Shown here: positions 39,944 through 48,901 of the stretch, one piece after another | Layout: each line of letters begins with the position of its first letter | Numbering within the stretch: the first letter of the stretch is position 1 | Source of the DNA: Mycolicibacterium malmesburyense | Lineage (GTDB): Bacteria > Actinomycetota > Actinomycetes > Mycobacteriales > Mycobacteriaceae | DNA length: 64,000 bases | Assembly (NCBI RefSeq): GCF_001050015.1 | Contig: NZ_CVTB01000188.1 | Location: 1 to 64,000 of the forward strand | Direction of reading: 5' to 3' | Notes under the pieces: generated by a model | The model's database searches: none | What the model was told of the DNA's origin: nothing | What the model saw: only the letters and a program-made list of their open reading frames with translations | Made by a program: the position numbers and the translations under genes

Positions 39944-42585
39944 GTACCCGACCGTCGGGAGTCGTCACATTCCTGTTTACCGATATCGAAGAGTCGACGC
40001 GGCGGTGGGAAGCGGATTCTGACGCCATGCGAGCGGCACTCGAAGCCCACGACGACACATTGCGGACAACGATCAGGACCCACAAGGGCTGGTTGTTCAA
40101 GCACACCGGCGACGGCGTGTGTGCGGCTTTCGCGTCACCGCGTCAGGCCGTCAACACCGCGATTGCAGCGCAACGCCAGCTGAGATTGCCGGTTCGTATG
40201 GGTGTCGCCACCGGCGAGGCCGAGCCCCGCGGCGATGACTATTTCGGATCCGTGCTAAATCGCGCTGCACGGCTGGTGGCGGCCGGCCACGGGGGTCAGA
40301 TCTTGCTGGATGGTGCGACTGCGGCCCTGATCAGCGATGTGGAGTTGCTCGACCTAGGACCGCGCCAACTGCGGGACATTTACAAACCCGTCGCTATCTA
40401 CCAAGTTTGCGCGCCCGGGCTTCGCGCCGATTTCCCATCGCTGAAGACGCTCGATGCCACGCCCGGCAACCTTCAGCGCAATCCGACGACTCTCATCGGA
40501 CGGGAGACAGAACTCGCTGCCTTGACGACGGCGTTGAAGGAGCATCGGTTACTCACACTGACCGGTGTGGGCGGCGTCGGCAAGACACGCCTGGCAATGG
40601 AGGTTGCCACCCGCTCGGCCGACGACTTCCCCGACGGTGTGTTCATCATCGAGTTGGCCGCCGTGGGAGATCCACTCGCGGTGCCAGAGGCCGTCGCAGC
40701 GGTCCTCGGCATAACTCCCCAAACCGGGATGAGCGTGACCGAGAGCATCGCCGCCGCCCTTGAGCGCCGGGAGCGATTGTTGGTGTTCGACAATTGCGAG
40801 CATGTGATCGACGCCGCCGGTGATGTAATCGAGGTGATCCTCCGCAGGGCGCGAGCTGTGAAAATCCTCGCCACGAGTCGGGAAAGTTTGCGGCTCAGCG
40901 ACGAACACCTGTGGCCCGTTCCCTCCCTTGATATCTGCTCCAGTGCTGCGACACTTTTCGTCGAACGCGCAAGCGCCGTGTCACCTAACGCGTCGCTAGA
41001 TGCGGGTGCGGAAGCCATCGCAGAAATCTGCCGCCGCCTCGACGGCATCCCGCTCGCTATCGAGTTGGCTGCCTCACGCTCGCTGTCCATGACTGTCAAC
41101 GAGATCCGTGACCACCTTGATGACCGCTTCCGATTCCTTGTGGGTTCACGTCGAGGCCTGGAGCGACACCAGACACTGCATCATGCGGTGCAGTGGTCCT
41201 ACGATCTGCTTGGCGCCGAAGAGAAGACGGTTCTGGCCCGATGCTCGGTGTTCGCAGGCGGATTCGACCTGGCCGCTGCCCAGGCGGTTTCGGACCTCGG
41301 AGACACGTACGCAACTCTTGATGTGCTTGACACATTAGTGCGTAAGTCACTGCTTGTTGCCGACCAATCGGCAGCGCGGACCAGGTTCTCGATGTTGGAG
41401 ACGATCCGGCAGTTCGCCGAGGAGCAACTTGTCCAGAGTGGCGAGGCTGAACAGGCTCGCACTGCACACGCACAGTATTTCGCCGGACGTGAAGCAGATG
41501 TGCTTGCGTTGTGGGACAGCGCCGATCAACGCGAATCCTACGTTTGGTTCGTCGCCGAACTCGCGAACCTGCGCGTCGCGTTTCGGTGGGCAAGCGACCA
41601 TGACGACCTCGACACCGCCGCGTCGATCGCCTTTCTCGCGACATTGCTCGGGACACGCGTCGAACAGTACGAGCCGGTCGCCTGGGCCGAAGAACTCATC
41701 GAACCCGCTAGGGCTGTGCAACATCGGCGACTGGTTCAGCTCTACAACATGGCGTCACAGTGCTACGCCGCCGGTCGCGTTGTCGAAGCGGTTTCATACG
41801 CCGATTCCGCTCTATCCCTAATCGACAGTGGACTGTACGACGAGATCCCGTACGAGGGCGAAGCGTGGCTCGGCGGAGTTTATCTCTCGGAGGGTCGCCC
41901 CGAGCGTTTTGTCCAGGTGTGCCGCAACATGGTCGCCCGACACCCGGGGAATCACTTCGCCATCGCATGCTTGACGTTGGCGCTGACGACGGTCGGCGAG
42001 AACAACGAAGCGGTTGCTATTTCGGAGAATCTACCCGCAGCCGCCGACGCTGCGCGCAACCCCGAAGTGGCCAGCTATGCATTGCTCGCGTACGGCATCG
42101 CGCAGCGCGACGTGGATCCCGAATCGGCTTACACCGCTCACCGCAAGGGTTCGAAGATCGCGCAGGACAGCGGCAATCGGCAGCTCGAAACATTCCACGC
42201 CGGAAATCTGGCGAGGATTGCGGCCCTCCACGGTGAGCCCCTAGAGGCGCTCGAGTACGCGACGCTGGCGATACGCCGCTTTTATAATTCCGGCAGCTTT
42301 TCGCTTATGCACAGCGCGTTCGCCATCCTCGCGGGGCTTTTGGACCGGCTGGGAAATTACGAATCTGCTGCCACTCTCTGTGCCTCTGAGGCTAACGCAT
42401 TCGCGCGCACGACTTACCCGGAGCTCCAGGCAACGATCGTCCACCTGCGTCGAGTCTTGGGGGACGAGAGGTATGAATCATTGCGGGCTGCAGGCGAATC
42501 CATGAGCGGTGCGAACCTGGCCACATACGCTTTCGAACAGCTCGACATCGCCCGCGCCCAACTGAGGCCGACACGTGGCGCGTAG
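39940..42585 (+). CDS. Class III cyclase-STAND ATPase multidomain protein, copy 2
   Basis: 881 residues, the same domain order as copy 1 and clearly its duplicate. Cyclase residues are Asp 14, Lys 54, Asp 58, Asn 107 and Arg 111. The conserved Gly of the first metal motif is replaced: FTDIEEST instead of FTDIEGST. Walker A is 209-216 and Walker B LLVFDNCE (280-287). ATG 39940 overlaps the stop of copy 1 (ATGA). Third-base usage is visibly richer in A and T than in copy 1, so the copies diverged under different conditions or copy 2 was acquired. No LuxR domain. The gene ends at a strong terminator. Confidence 0.9.
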   Translation: MSTRPSGVVTFLFTDIEESTRRWEADSDAMRAALEAHDDTLRTTIRTHKGWLFKHTGDGVCAAFASPRQAVNTAIAAQRQLRLPVRMGVATGEAEPRGDDYFGSVLNRAARLVAAGHGGQILLDGATAALISDVELLDLGPRQLRDIYKPVAIYQVCAPGLRADFPSLKTLDATPGNLQRNPTTLIGRETELAALTTALKEHRLLTLTGVGGVGKTRLAMEVATRSADDFPDGVFIIELAAVGDPLAVPEAVAAVLGITPQTGMSVTESIAAALERRERLLVFDNCEHVIDAAGDVIEVILRRARAVKILATSRESLRLSDEHLWPVPSLDICSSAATLFVERASAVSPNASLDAGAEAIAEICRRLDGIPLAIELAASRSLSMTVNEIRDHLDDRFRFLVGSRRGLERHQTLHHAVQWSYDLLGAEEKTVLARCSVFAGGFDLAAAQAVSDLGDTYATLDVLDTLVRKSLLVADQSAARTRFSMLETIRQFAEEQLVQSGEAEQARTAHAQYFAGREADVLALWDSADQRESYVWFVAELANLRVAFRWASDHDDLDTAASIAFLATLLGTRVEQYEPVAWAEELIEPARAVQHRRLVQLYNMASQCYAAGRVVEAVSYADSALSLIDSGLYDEIPYEGEAWLGGVYLSEGRPERFVQVCRNMVARHPGNHFAIACLTLALTTVGENNEAVAISENLPAAADAARNPEVASYALLAYGIAQRDVDPESAYTAHRKGSKIAQDSGNRQLETFHAGNLARIAALHGEPLEALEYATLAIRRFYNSGSFSLMHSAFAILAGLLDRLGNYESAATLCASEANAFARTTYPELQATIVHLRRVLGDERYESLRAAGESMSGANLATYAFEQLDIARAQLRPTRGA

Positions 42586-42594
42586 ACCCCGAGA

Positions 42595-42637
42595 ACACTT
42601 GAGCACGCTCACCGCGCGGTGAGCGTGCTCAAAGTGT
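42595..42637. terminator. Strong bidirectional intrinsic terminator
   Basis: A 17-bp perfect stem (arms TTGAGCACGCTCACCGC and its complement) meets with almost no loop, and ACACT/AGTGT extend it past a single-base bulge. It stands between the convergent cyclase copy 2 and pckA. Confidence 0.8.
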
Positions 42638-42683
42638 CGTTATTGCGCGGCGTGTCGCGTACAGACACGCAATGCTCGCGGGA

Positions 42684-44507
42684 TTATTCGGCTTCGAGCC
42701 GGTGCTTGAGCGCGTCGAACTCGTCCTTGATGCCGGTGGGCAGCTTCTCTCCGACGAACTCGAACCACTCCTCGATCAGCGGGAGCTCCTGGCGCCACTC
42801 GTCGACGTTGACCTCCAGCGCGGCATCCACGTCGCCGGGGTCGACATCGAGACCCGACAGGTCGAGGTCCTCGGCGGTGGGCACGGTGCCGATCGGCGTG
42901 GTGCGCCCGTTGGCACGGCCCTCGATGCGGTCGATGATCCACTTCATCACGCGGCTGTTCTCGCCGAAGCCCGGCCACAGGAAGCGGCCGTCGTCGCCGC
43001 GACGGAACCAGTTGACGAAGAAGATCTTCGGCATCTGCGACTCGTCGGACTGCTTGCCGATGTCGATCCAGTGCGCGAAGTAGTCGCCGACGTTGTAGCC
43101 CAGGAACGGCAGCATCGCCATCGGGTCGCGGCGCACGGTGCCGACCTTGCCCTCGGCGGCCGCGGTCTGCTCGGAGCCCATCGTGGCGCCGATGAACACG
43201 CCGTGCTGCCAGTCGCGGGCCTGCGTCACCAGCGGCACCGTCGTCTTGCGGCGAGCACCGAACAGGATCGCCGAGATCGGCACGCCCTGCGGGTCATCCC
43301 ACTCGGGCGCCAGCGTCGGGCACTGCGACATCGGGGTGCAGTAACGCGAGTTCGGATGCGCGGCCTTCTCCTCGGAGTCCGGCGTCCACTCGCGGCCCTT
43401 CCAGTCGATCAGGTGCTGCGGATCGCCTTCGAGGCCCTCCCACCACACGTCGTTGTCGTCGGTCAGCGCGACGTTGGTGAAGACGGTGTTGCCGCCCTCG
43501 ATCGTCTTCATCGCGTTCGGGTTCGACGACCAGTTGGTGCCCGGCGCGACGCCGAAAAAGCCGAACTCGGGGTTGACGGCGTAGAGGCGGCCGTCCTTGC
43601 CGAACCGCATCCAGGCGATGTCGTCGCCGATGGTCTCGGCACGCCAGCCCGGGATGGTGGGCTGCAGCATCGCGAGGTTCGTCTTACCGCACGCCGACGG
43701 GAACGCCGCGGCGACGAAGTACGCCTTGTTCTCCGGGGAGATCAGCTTGAGGATCAGCATGTGCTCGGCGAGCCAGCCCTCGTCGTGCGCCATCGCCGAG
43801 GCGATACGCAGCGAGTAGCACTTCTTGCCCAGCAGCGCGTTGCCGCCGTAGCCCGAGCCGAAGCTCCAGATCTCGCGGGTCTCGGGGAAGTGGGTGATGT
43901 ACTTCGTGTCGTTGCAGGGCCACGGCACGTCCTTCTGGCCCTGCTCCAGCGGTGCGCCGATCGAGTGCAGCGCCTTGACGAAGAACCCGTCGGTGCCCAT
44001 CTTGTCGAGGGCGGCCTTGCCCATGCGGGTCATCGTCCGCATCGACACGACGACGTACTCGGAGTCGGTGATCTCGACGCCCAACTTGGGGTCCTCGGCG
44101 CCGAGCGGGCCCATGCAGAACGGCACCACGTACATGGTGCGGCCGCGCATACAGCCGCGGTAGAGGTCCGTCATGGTCCGACGCATCTCGGCCGGATCCA
44201 TCCAGTTGTTGGTCGGGCCGGCGTCGATCTCCTTCTCGGTGCAGATGAAGGTGCGCGACTCGACGCGGGCGACGTCGGACGGGTCGGACAGCGCGAGGTA
44301 CGAGTTCGGCTTCTTCTCGTCGTCCAGACGCTTGAAGGTGCCTGCCGCCACCAGCTGCTCGCACAGCCGGGCGTTCTCCTCGTCAGAGCCGTCGGTGAAA
44401 ACCACGCGGTCGGGCTGCGTCAGCTCGGCGACCTCTTGAACCCAAGCGAGCAGACCCTTGTGCTTCGTCGGGGCGGTGTCCAAACCTGGGATGGTCGCTG
44501 CGGTCAT
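42684..44507 (-). CDS. pckA: Phosphoenolpyruvate carboxykinase (GTP)
   Basis: 607-residue gluconeogenic enzyme converting oxaloacetate and GTP to PEP. The P-loop with reactive Cys is [12 protein letters not shown]. The [22 protein letters not shown] block and the GTP-binding FFGVAPGTN region are present; length is that of GTP-type enzymes. ATG 44507 has AGGAG at 44511-44517. A minus-strand TATAGG box (44590-44595) is a candidate promoter. Growth on fatty acids and sterols needs this enzyme, in line with the surrounding catabolic genes. Confidence 0.96.
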   Translation of the reverse strand: MTAATIPGLDTAPTKHKGLLAWVQEVAELTQPDRVVFTDGSDEENARLCEQLVAAGTFKRLDDEKKPNSYLALSDPSDVARVESRTFICTEKEIDAGPTNNWMDPAEMRRTMTDLYRGCMRGRTMYVVPFCMGPLGAEDPKLGVEITDSEYVVVSMRTMTRMGKAALDKMGTDGFFVKALHSIGAPLEQGQKDVPWPCNDTKYITHFPETREIWSFGSGYGGNALLGKKCYSLRIASAMAHDEGWLAEHMLILKLISPENKAYFVAAAFPSACGKTNLAMLQPTIPGWRAETIGDDIAWMRFGKDGRLYAVNPEFGFFGVAPGTNWSSNPNAMKTIEGGNTVFTNVALTDDNDVWWEGLEGDPQHLIDWKGREWTPDSEEKAAHPNSRYCTPMSQCPTLAPEWDDPQGVPISAILFGARRKTTVPLVTQARDWQHGVFIGATMGSEQTAAAEGKVGTVRRDPMAMLPFLGYNVGDYFAHWIDIGKQSDESQMPKIFFVNWFRRGDDGRFLWPGFGENSRVMKWIIDRIEGRANGRTTPIGTVPTAEDLDLSGLDVDPGDVDAALEVNVDEWRQELPLIEEWFEFVGEKLPTGIKDEFDALKHRLEAE

Positions 44508-44589
44508 GAAAATCTCCTGTGTCTGTTGCTGCCAGGACCCAAGGCTCCGCATGCGCCACCCAGACAGGGACGAGCGGCGCTGCGGTTTC

Positions 44590-44595
44590 CCTATA
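44590..44595 (-). promoter_or_regulatory. Candidate -10 box of pckA
   Basis: TATAGG on the minus strand, about 80 bases before ATG 44507, giving a leader of roughly 75 bases with AGGAG near its end. Confidence 0.4.
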
Positions 44596-44717
44596 CCGAG
44601 GTTATCGCGGGTGGCAAAGCCGCGGTGAATCGGGAGTGTGTCCGATCACTCACAGGAACGATTCAGAAGGCCGCTTCACAGGGGTTTTGCGCAACGGGTG
44701 CCCCGCCTTGACGGCCG

Positions 44718-46223
44718 TCAATCTCCAGGATCGGCTTCGCGGGCCCGTCCGGCGCCGTCATCGTCGCCGCGGGGCGGGGATGCATGCCCGTACAGATCGG
44801 CGCGCACGGCGTCGAGCGCGCGCTGCAGCGAGGGCAGCCTCCGATCCCGCTCGGCGGCGGCCCTGGCCGTCTCGACCGCGTGCTCGCGCAGTTCGGCGTC
44901 GATCCGGGCGATCCGATCCGTCGTCGCGGCGGCCTCACGTTCGTCCACGGCGGCCGACTCGGAGGTCAGCGCGCCCTCGGCGGCCAGCACCCGCGTCGCG
45001 ACCCGTTCCTCGAGCGCGGACCTGACCACCCCGACGACGTCGGAGAGCCAGCGGTCGAGCACCGCCCGGTCCTGAAGGACTCCCCGAAGGCCCACGACCC
45101 ACACCGTCAACACCAGCCCCACCAGACCGCCGGCCACCAGGCCCGCGACGGTCAACCCCGGCGCCAACCCCGCGAACAACCGCGTCACCGCGAGCGCCAC
45201 CCCGAGACCGAAGCCCGCGCCGAGGATCATCGTCAGCTGGGTCTCCAACCGACGCGACTTCAACCGCGGCGACGCGCTCTGCGGAACCCGTGGCGCATCG
45301 GGCGCCGGCGGAGCGGTCAGGCCAAGTTGAGCCGCCACGTCGGCCAGGTGTGCGGTGATGCCGTCATCGACCTCCACGACCACTTCGGCGGTCCGCGCAC
45401 GCACCCGCGCCTCGAAGCCGCCGAGCGCCCTGCGGTTCAGCGCGGACGCGTCCTCGGCGAGTTCGGCCCGCACCGACGTGCAGCGGTTGCGCGCGAAGTA
45501 GCCCAGCTGGACGCGGGCCTGCTGAACCTGGCTGCGCAGCGCGGTGTTGCGTTCGGATTTCGACACCCGGCGATCCCGCACCACGTCGTCACGGGTCTCG
45601 TGCAGCGCCGCCACCCGTGCCCTTCGGTGGGCGCCATCGCCGTCGGCGCGGTACCGACTGATCGCCGCCTCGAGCCGGTTTTCCCACGCGCGCAAGCGGT
45701 TTCGTCGCCGAACCTCGGGGTCGGCCAACCGCTGCCGCAGCACGCCAACGAGTTCGTCGACGCGCGGCTCGCCGAGGTCTGGCGCCGCGGCCGCGCCCAC
45801 CCACGGCACACTGGCGTAGCGCGGCGACCGGCCGGCCAGCGCCGCGCGATCGGCGGCCAGCACCTCACGCCAGTTGCGGTGGGTGTCGATCTTCGACACC
45901 ACGCCCACCACCAGATCGGTGTTCCGCGAGACCAAATCGACCAACTCACAGTCGGATTCGCTGAGGAAGGACACCGCGGAGACCACGAACACGACCGCCG
46001 CGGGCGCATCCGCCTGCCCGATCTCGTCCGCCTCGAGGAAGGTGTGCTCGGGCATCCGCTCCCGCAGCGCCGCCGCCACGCTGGTCGTGCCCGCCAGCCA
46101 CGGACCGGTCACCAGCACGACGTCGCGGGCGCGCACCGCCGGCGGGGTGAGACCCGGTTCGATGGCCGCGACCACCGCGTCGGCCGATGCGAGCTGGTCG
46201 GTGTTCGTCACGTCCGCCGTCAC
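44718..46223 (-). CDS. GTPase-like membrane protein with degenerate P-loop (Rv0210-like)
   Basis: 501 residues. The N-terminal domain has the layout of a dynamin-like/small GTPase, but the P-loop reads GPWLAGTTS, lacking the catalytic Lys. A coiled-coil, Arg-rich middle is followed by a membrane hairpin (about residues 330-395, ending LTVWVVGLRGVL) and a helical tail. GTG 46223 overlaps the stop of the upstream partner (GTGA). The partner is also GTPase-like, so a two-protein membrane-remodelling complex is inferred by analogy with IniA/IniC-type pairs. Nucleotide binding may be lost. Confidence 0.75.
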   Translation of the reverse strand: MTADVTNTDQLASADAVVAAIEPGLTPPAVRARDVVLVTGPWLAGTTSVAAALRERMPEHTFLEADEIGQADAPAAVVFVVSAVSFLSESDCELVDLVSRNTDLVVGVVSKIDTHRNWREVLAADRAALAGRSPRYASVPWVGAAAAPDLGEPRVDELVGVLRQRLADPEVRRRNRLRAWENRLEAAISRYRADGDGAHRRARVAALHETRDDVVRDRRVSKSERNTALRSQVQQARVQLGYFARNRCTSVRAELAEDASALNRRALGGFEARVRARTAEVVVEVDDGITAHLADVAAQLGLTAPPAPDAPRVPQSASPRLKSRRLETQLTMILGAGFGLGVALAVTRLFAGLAPGLTVAGLVAGGLVGLVLTVWVVGLRGVLQDRAVLDRWLSDVVGVVRSALEERVATRVLAAEGALTSESAAVDEREAAATTDRIARIDAELREHAVETARAAAERDRRLPSLQRALDAVRADLYGHASPPRGDDDGAGRAREADPGD

Positions 46224-47314
46224 CGGGACCGCTCCAACAGGCGAAGCGAACCCCGGCTGATGTCCGCGGCACAGGCGCGGTGCAGCGCGTTGACCGGACC
46301 GTTGGCGTATCGCCGCCAGTGCACGGCCCGGCGCAGATGCGAATCCGCATCGTCGCCCCGGTCGACGCGCGCACCGGCGGCCTCGACGACATCGACCGCC
46401 GCCGCCATCGCCGTGAGGACCGCGTCGTCGCCCACCACGAGCTCGGCCAACCGCGAATCGCCCGATTGCGTTGCGAGCGCGCGCAACTGGGTCAGCGCAG
46501 AGCGCAGCCTGCGGTACCGAAGCGGTGCGCCCGCCGCGTGAATGTGCCCGACGACCCGGTCGAGCTGGCTGAGCTTGCGCAGGTGGTTCGGCAACGTTTC
46601 GAGGCTCGCGCCCCGGTCCAGCGCGAGCACCGCGTGCGCGATACCGAACCGGTCCAGTGCCCCGAGCAACCGCTCGCGCACCTCGCGGGGCAGCGGATGC
46701 GGCGCGTGCACGAAGGCGTCGGTCGACGACACGTCGGCCGGTGCGGTGAGCAGCGTGCGCAGCGCGTCGCGCAGGTCACCGGTCAGATCGACATCGGCGA
46801 GCAGCGCGACCATCGGCACGGTCGGCAGGCCGGTCAGCGCGCGGCACCGGGCGGCCCGGTGGAAGGCGTGCGCCATCGGCCCTGCCGCGCCGAAGCCCGA
46901 GAGGTCGGCCTTGTTGAGGACGACGACGGTGGGCCGGTCGGAGCGGTCGAGGAACGCCCGGTCCTCGGGTTTGAGCGCTTCGGCGATGACCAGTACGTCG
47001 ACCTCGGCGCCGCCGTCGGGCGTCACCTCCACGCCCGCGGAGCCCAGCGCGGCGGTGACCGTCGCGCGGCCCACGCCGTCCCGACCGTGCACCGCGACCC
47101 GTGTCGGCGCGCGGAGTCGCCTGATGATCGACGTCAGCCGCGGATCGCGGCTCTCTTCACAGATGTGCAGCAGCGCGTCGACGAAAATCTGGTGGCCTTC
47201 CCCTGTCGTGAGCGGGACGTGCGTCCGCCTCCGACGATCGTGACACCTCGGTGAGCGTCGTGGGAGCGGCCGTGCTGCGCTTGGGGATAAGCCGCGGATA
47301 CCAGCCGAAGGCAA
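46220..47314 (-). CDS. GTPase-like protein (Rv0209-like), start uncertain
   Basis: About 364 residues from TTG 47314; GTG 47338 is also possible. The frame is open much further upstream, but that part is antisense to trmB and mmpL3-side genes. The P-loop is GRDGVGRAT with Arg instead of Lys. The base-recognition motif NKAD (VVVLNKADL) is intact, so a GTP-binding ancestor is clear. It is coupled to the Rv0210-like gene by a GTGA overlap. Function is unknown; the length fits Rv0209. Confidence 0.7.
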   Translation of the reverse strand: MPSAGIRGLSPSAARPLPRRSPRCHDRRRRTHVPLTTGEGHQIFVDALLHICEESRDPRLTSIIRRLRAPTRVAVHGRDGVGRATVTAALGSAGVEVTPDGGAEVDVLVIAEALKPEDRAFLDRSDRPTVVVLNKADLSGFGAAGPMAHAFHRAARCRALTGLPTVPMVALLADVDLTGDLRDALRTLLTAPADVSSTDAFVHAPHPLPREVRERLLGALDRFGIAHAVLALDRGASLETLPNHLRKLSQLDRVVGHIHAAGAPLRYRRLRSALTQLRALATQSGDSRLAELVVGDDAVLTAMAAAVDVVEAAGARVDRGDDADSHLRRAVHWRRYANGPVNALHRACAADISRGSLRLLERSR

Positions 47315-47359
47315 CTGTTGGGTATCAATCTGTACCACGATGCGGGTACTCGACCCTTG

Positions 47360-48142
47360 ATGAGCGACCATGGACAAATGCATGTGTCCGGGCCCGACGT
47401 CGCCGAGGGGTCGACTTCGGGACCCGAGGACCTCGACCCGCCGGCCGGCCAGCAGCACCGATACCCCCGCGTCACCAGCTTCCGGACACGGCGCACCACG
47501 CTGTCCGCCGCACAGCAGGCGACGTGGGACCGGCTGTGGCCGGAGATCGGCATGCAGGCCCGCGACGGTGACGTGCCCGCTGCGCGGGTCGACACCCAGG
47601 CGTGGTTCGGGCGCTCGGCGCCCGTGGTCGTGGAGATCGGATGCGGGGCAGGAACGTCGACGCTGGCGATGGCCAAGGCCGAGCCGGAGGTCGACGTCGT
47701 CGCGGTCGAGGTGTACCGCCGCGGACTGGCCCAGCTGCTGTCGGCCATCGACCGCGAGGGCGTGACCAACATCCGGCTGGTCCGCGGAGACGGCGTCGAC
47801 GTGCTGCAGCACATGTTCGGCCCCGACTCGCTGACCGGTGTGCGAGTGTTCTTCCCCGACCCCTGGCCCAAGGCCCGCCACCACAAGCGCCGGTTGCTGC
47901 AGCCGGCCACCGTCGGCCTGATCGCGGACCGGCTGCGGCCCGGCGGCGTCTTCCACGCCGCGACCGACCACGCCGGTTACGCCGAGCACATCGCCGAGGT
48001 CGGTGACGCCGAGCCGCGGCTGCGCCGGGTGAGCCCGTCGGACACGCTTGCGATCTCCGTCGAACGACCGGTCACCAAGTACGAGGGCAAGGCGCAGCAC
48101 GCCGGCAGCGCCGTCGCCGAACTGCTGTGGGAGAGAGCGTGA
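47360..48142 (+). CDS. trmB: tRNA (guanine-46-N7)-methyltransferase
   Basis: 260 residues. It transfers methyl from SAM to N7 of G46 in the variable loop of tRNA. SAM motif I is VEIGCGAGTSTLA. The family signature FFPDPWPKARHHKRRL and the C-terminal TKYEGKAQHAG block are all present. ATG 47360 is chosen; an open frame continues 14 codons upstream. The first 50 residues are polar and Gly/Pro-rich, a usual mycobacterial extension. The stop is seven bases before the NYN gene, so the two are co-transcribed. Confidence 0.93.
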   Translation: MSDHGQMHVSGPDVAEGSTSGPEDLDPPAGQQHRYPRVTSFRTRRTTLSAAQQATWDRLWPEIGMQARDGDVPAARVDTQAWFGRSAPVVVEIGCGAGTSTLAMAKAEPEVDVVAVEVYRRGLAQLLSAIDREGVTNIRLVRGDGVDVLQHMFGPDSLTGVRVFFPDPWPKARHHKRRLLQPATVGLIADRLRPGGVFHAATDHAGYAEHIAEVGDAEPRLRRVSPSDTLAISVERPVTKYEGKAQHAGSAVAELLWERA

Positions 48143-48149
48143 TGAGCGC

Positions 48150-48851
48150 ATGAGCCTCACGGAAGACCTCGGGCACATAGAAGATGTGGCACCGCCCGAG
48201 GCGTCCACGCCGCCGGCCGACGCGACGGCCCGCGTGCTGCTGGTCTGGGACGCGCCGAACCTCGACATGGGGCTCGGCTCGATCCTCGGTGGCAGGCCGA
48301 CCGCCGCGCACCGTCCCCGCTTCGACGCGCTCGGGCGCTGGTTGTTGGCGCGCACCGCCGAACTGTCGACGGAGTCCCCCGAGGTATCGCTGGAGCCGGA
48401 GGCGACCGTCTTCACCAACATCGCCCCTGGTAGCGCCGACGTCGTCCGGCCATGGGTCGAGGCCCTGCGTAACGTGGGGTTCGCTGTTTTCGCGAAGCCG
48501 AAGATCGACGAGGACAGCGACGTCGACATCGACATGCTGAACCACATCGCGCTGCGTCGCGGCGAGGGGCTGGCGGGCCTGCTGGTGGCGTCGGCCGACG
48601 GACAGGCCTTCAAACAGCCGCTGGAGGAGATCGCCCGCGACGGCATCCCCGTCCAGGTGCTCGGATTTCGCGAACATGCGAGCTGGGCGCTAGCGTCGGA
48701 TACCTTGGAGTTCGTCGACCTGGAGGACATCCCTGGTGTCTTCCGGGAGCCGCTCCCGCGAATCGGCCTCGATTCGCTGCCTGAGCAGGGGGCATGGTTG
48801 CAGCCGTTCCGGCCGCTGTCCTCGCTATTGACCTCGCGGGTCAACAACTGA
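48150..48851 (+). CDS. NYN-domain putative RNase (Rv0207c-like)
   Basis: 233 residues. A PIN-like NYN fold with a typical acidic triad: Asp in LLVWDAPNLDMG, Asp in DEDSDVDIDML and Asp in ASADGQAF. NYN proteins are Mg-dependent RNases. It lies between trmB and mmpL3 as Rv0207c does, 7 bases after trmB. The trmB neighbour suggests tRNA or rRNA metabolism, but no substrate is known. Confidence 0.85.
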   Translation: MSLTEDLGHIEDVAPPEASTPPADATARVLLVWDAPNLDMGLGSILGGRPTAAHRPRFDALGRWLLARTAELSTESPEVSLEPEATVFTNIAPGSADVVRPWVEALRNVGFAVFAKPKIDEDSDVDIDMLNHIALRRGEGLAGLLVASADGQAFKQPLEEIARDGIPVQVLGFREHASWALASDTLEFVDLEDIPGVFREPLPRIGLDSLPEQGAWLQPFRPLSSLLTSRVNN

Positions 48852-48901
48852 ACCGCTCAGGGGTCGCCATCGACTTCGAGAGAATCGAGTAAGGAGCTTA
48901 C

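Noticed and set aside
44634..44654. CRP-like site upstream of pckA (CTGTGA half-site on the minus strand; GAGTG/CACTC repeat)
   Set aside because: Only one half-site agrees with TGTGA-N6-TCACA; the other half is mismatched and the spacing is wrong. Attractive because cyclases are nearby, but not supported.
46220..48847. 875-codon minus-strand version of the Rv0209-like protein
   Set aside because: The upstream 500 codons are antisense to trmB and the NYN gene. Length of the M. tuberculosis homologue supports a start near 47314.
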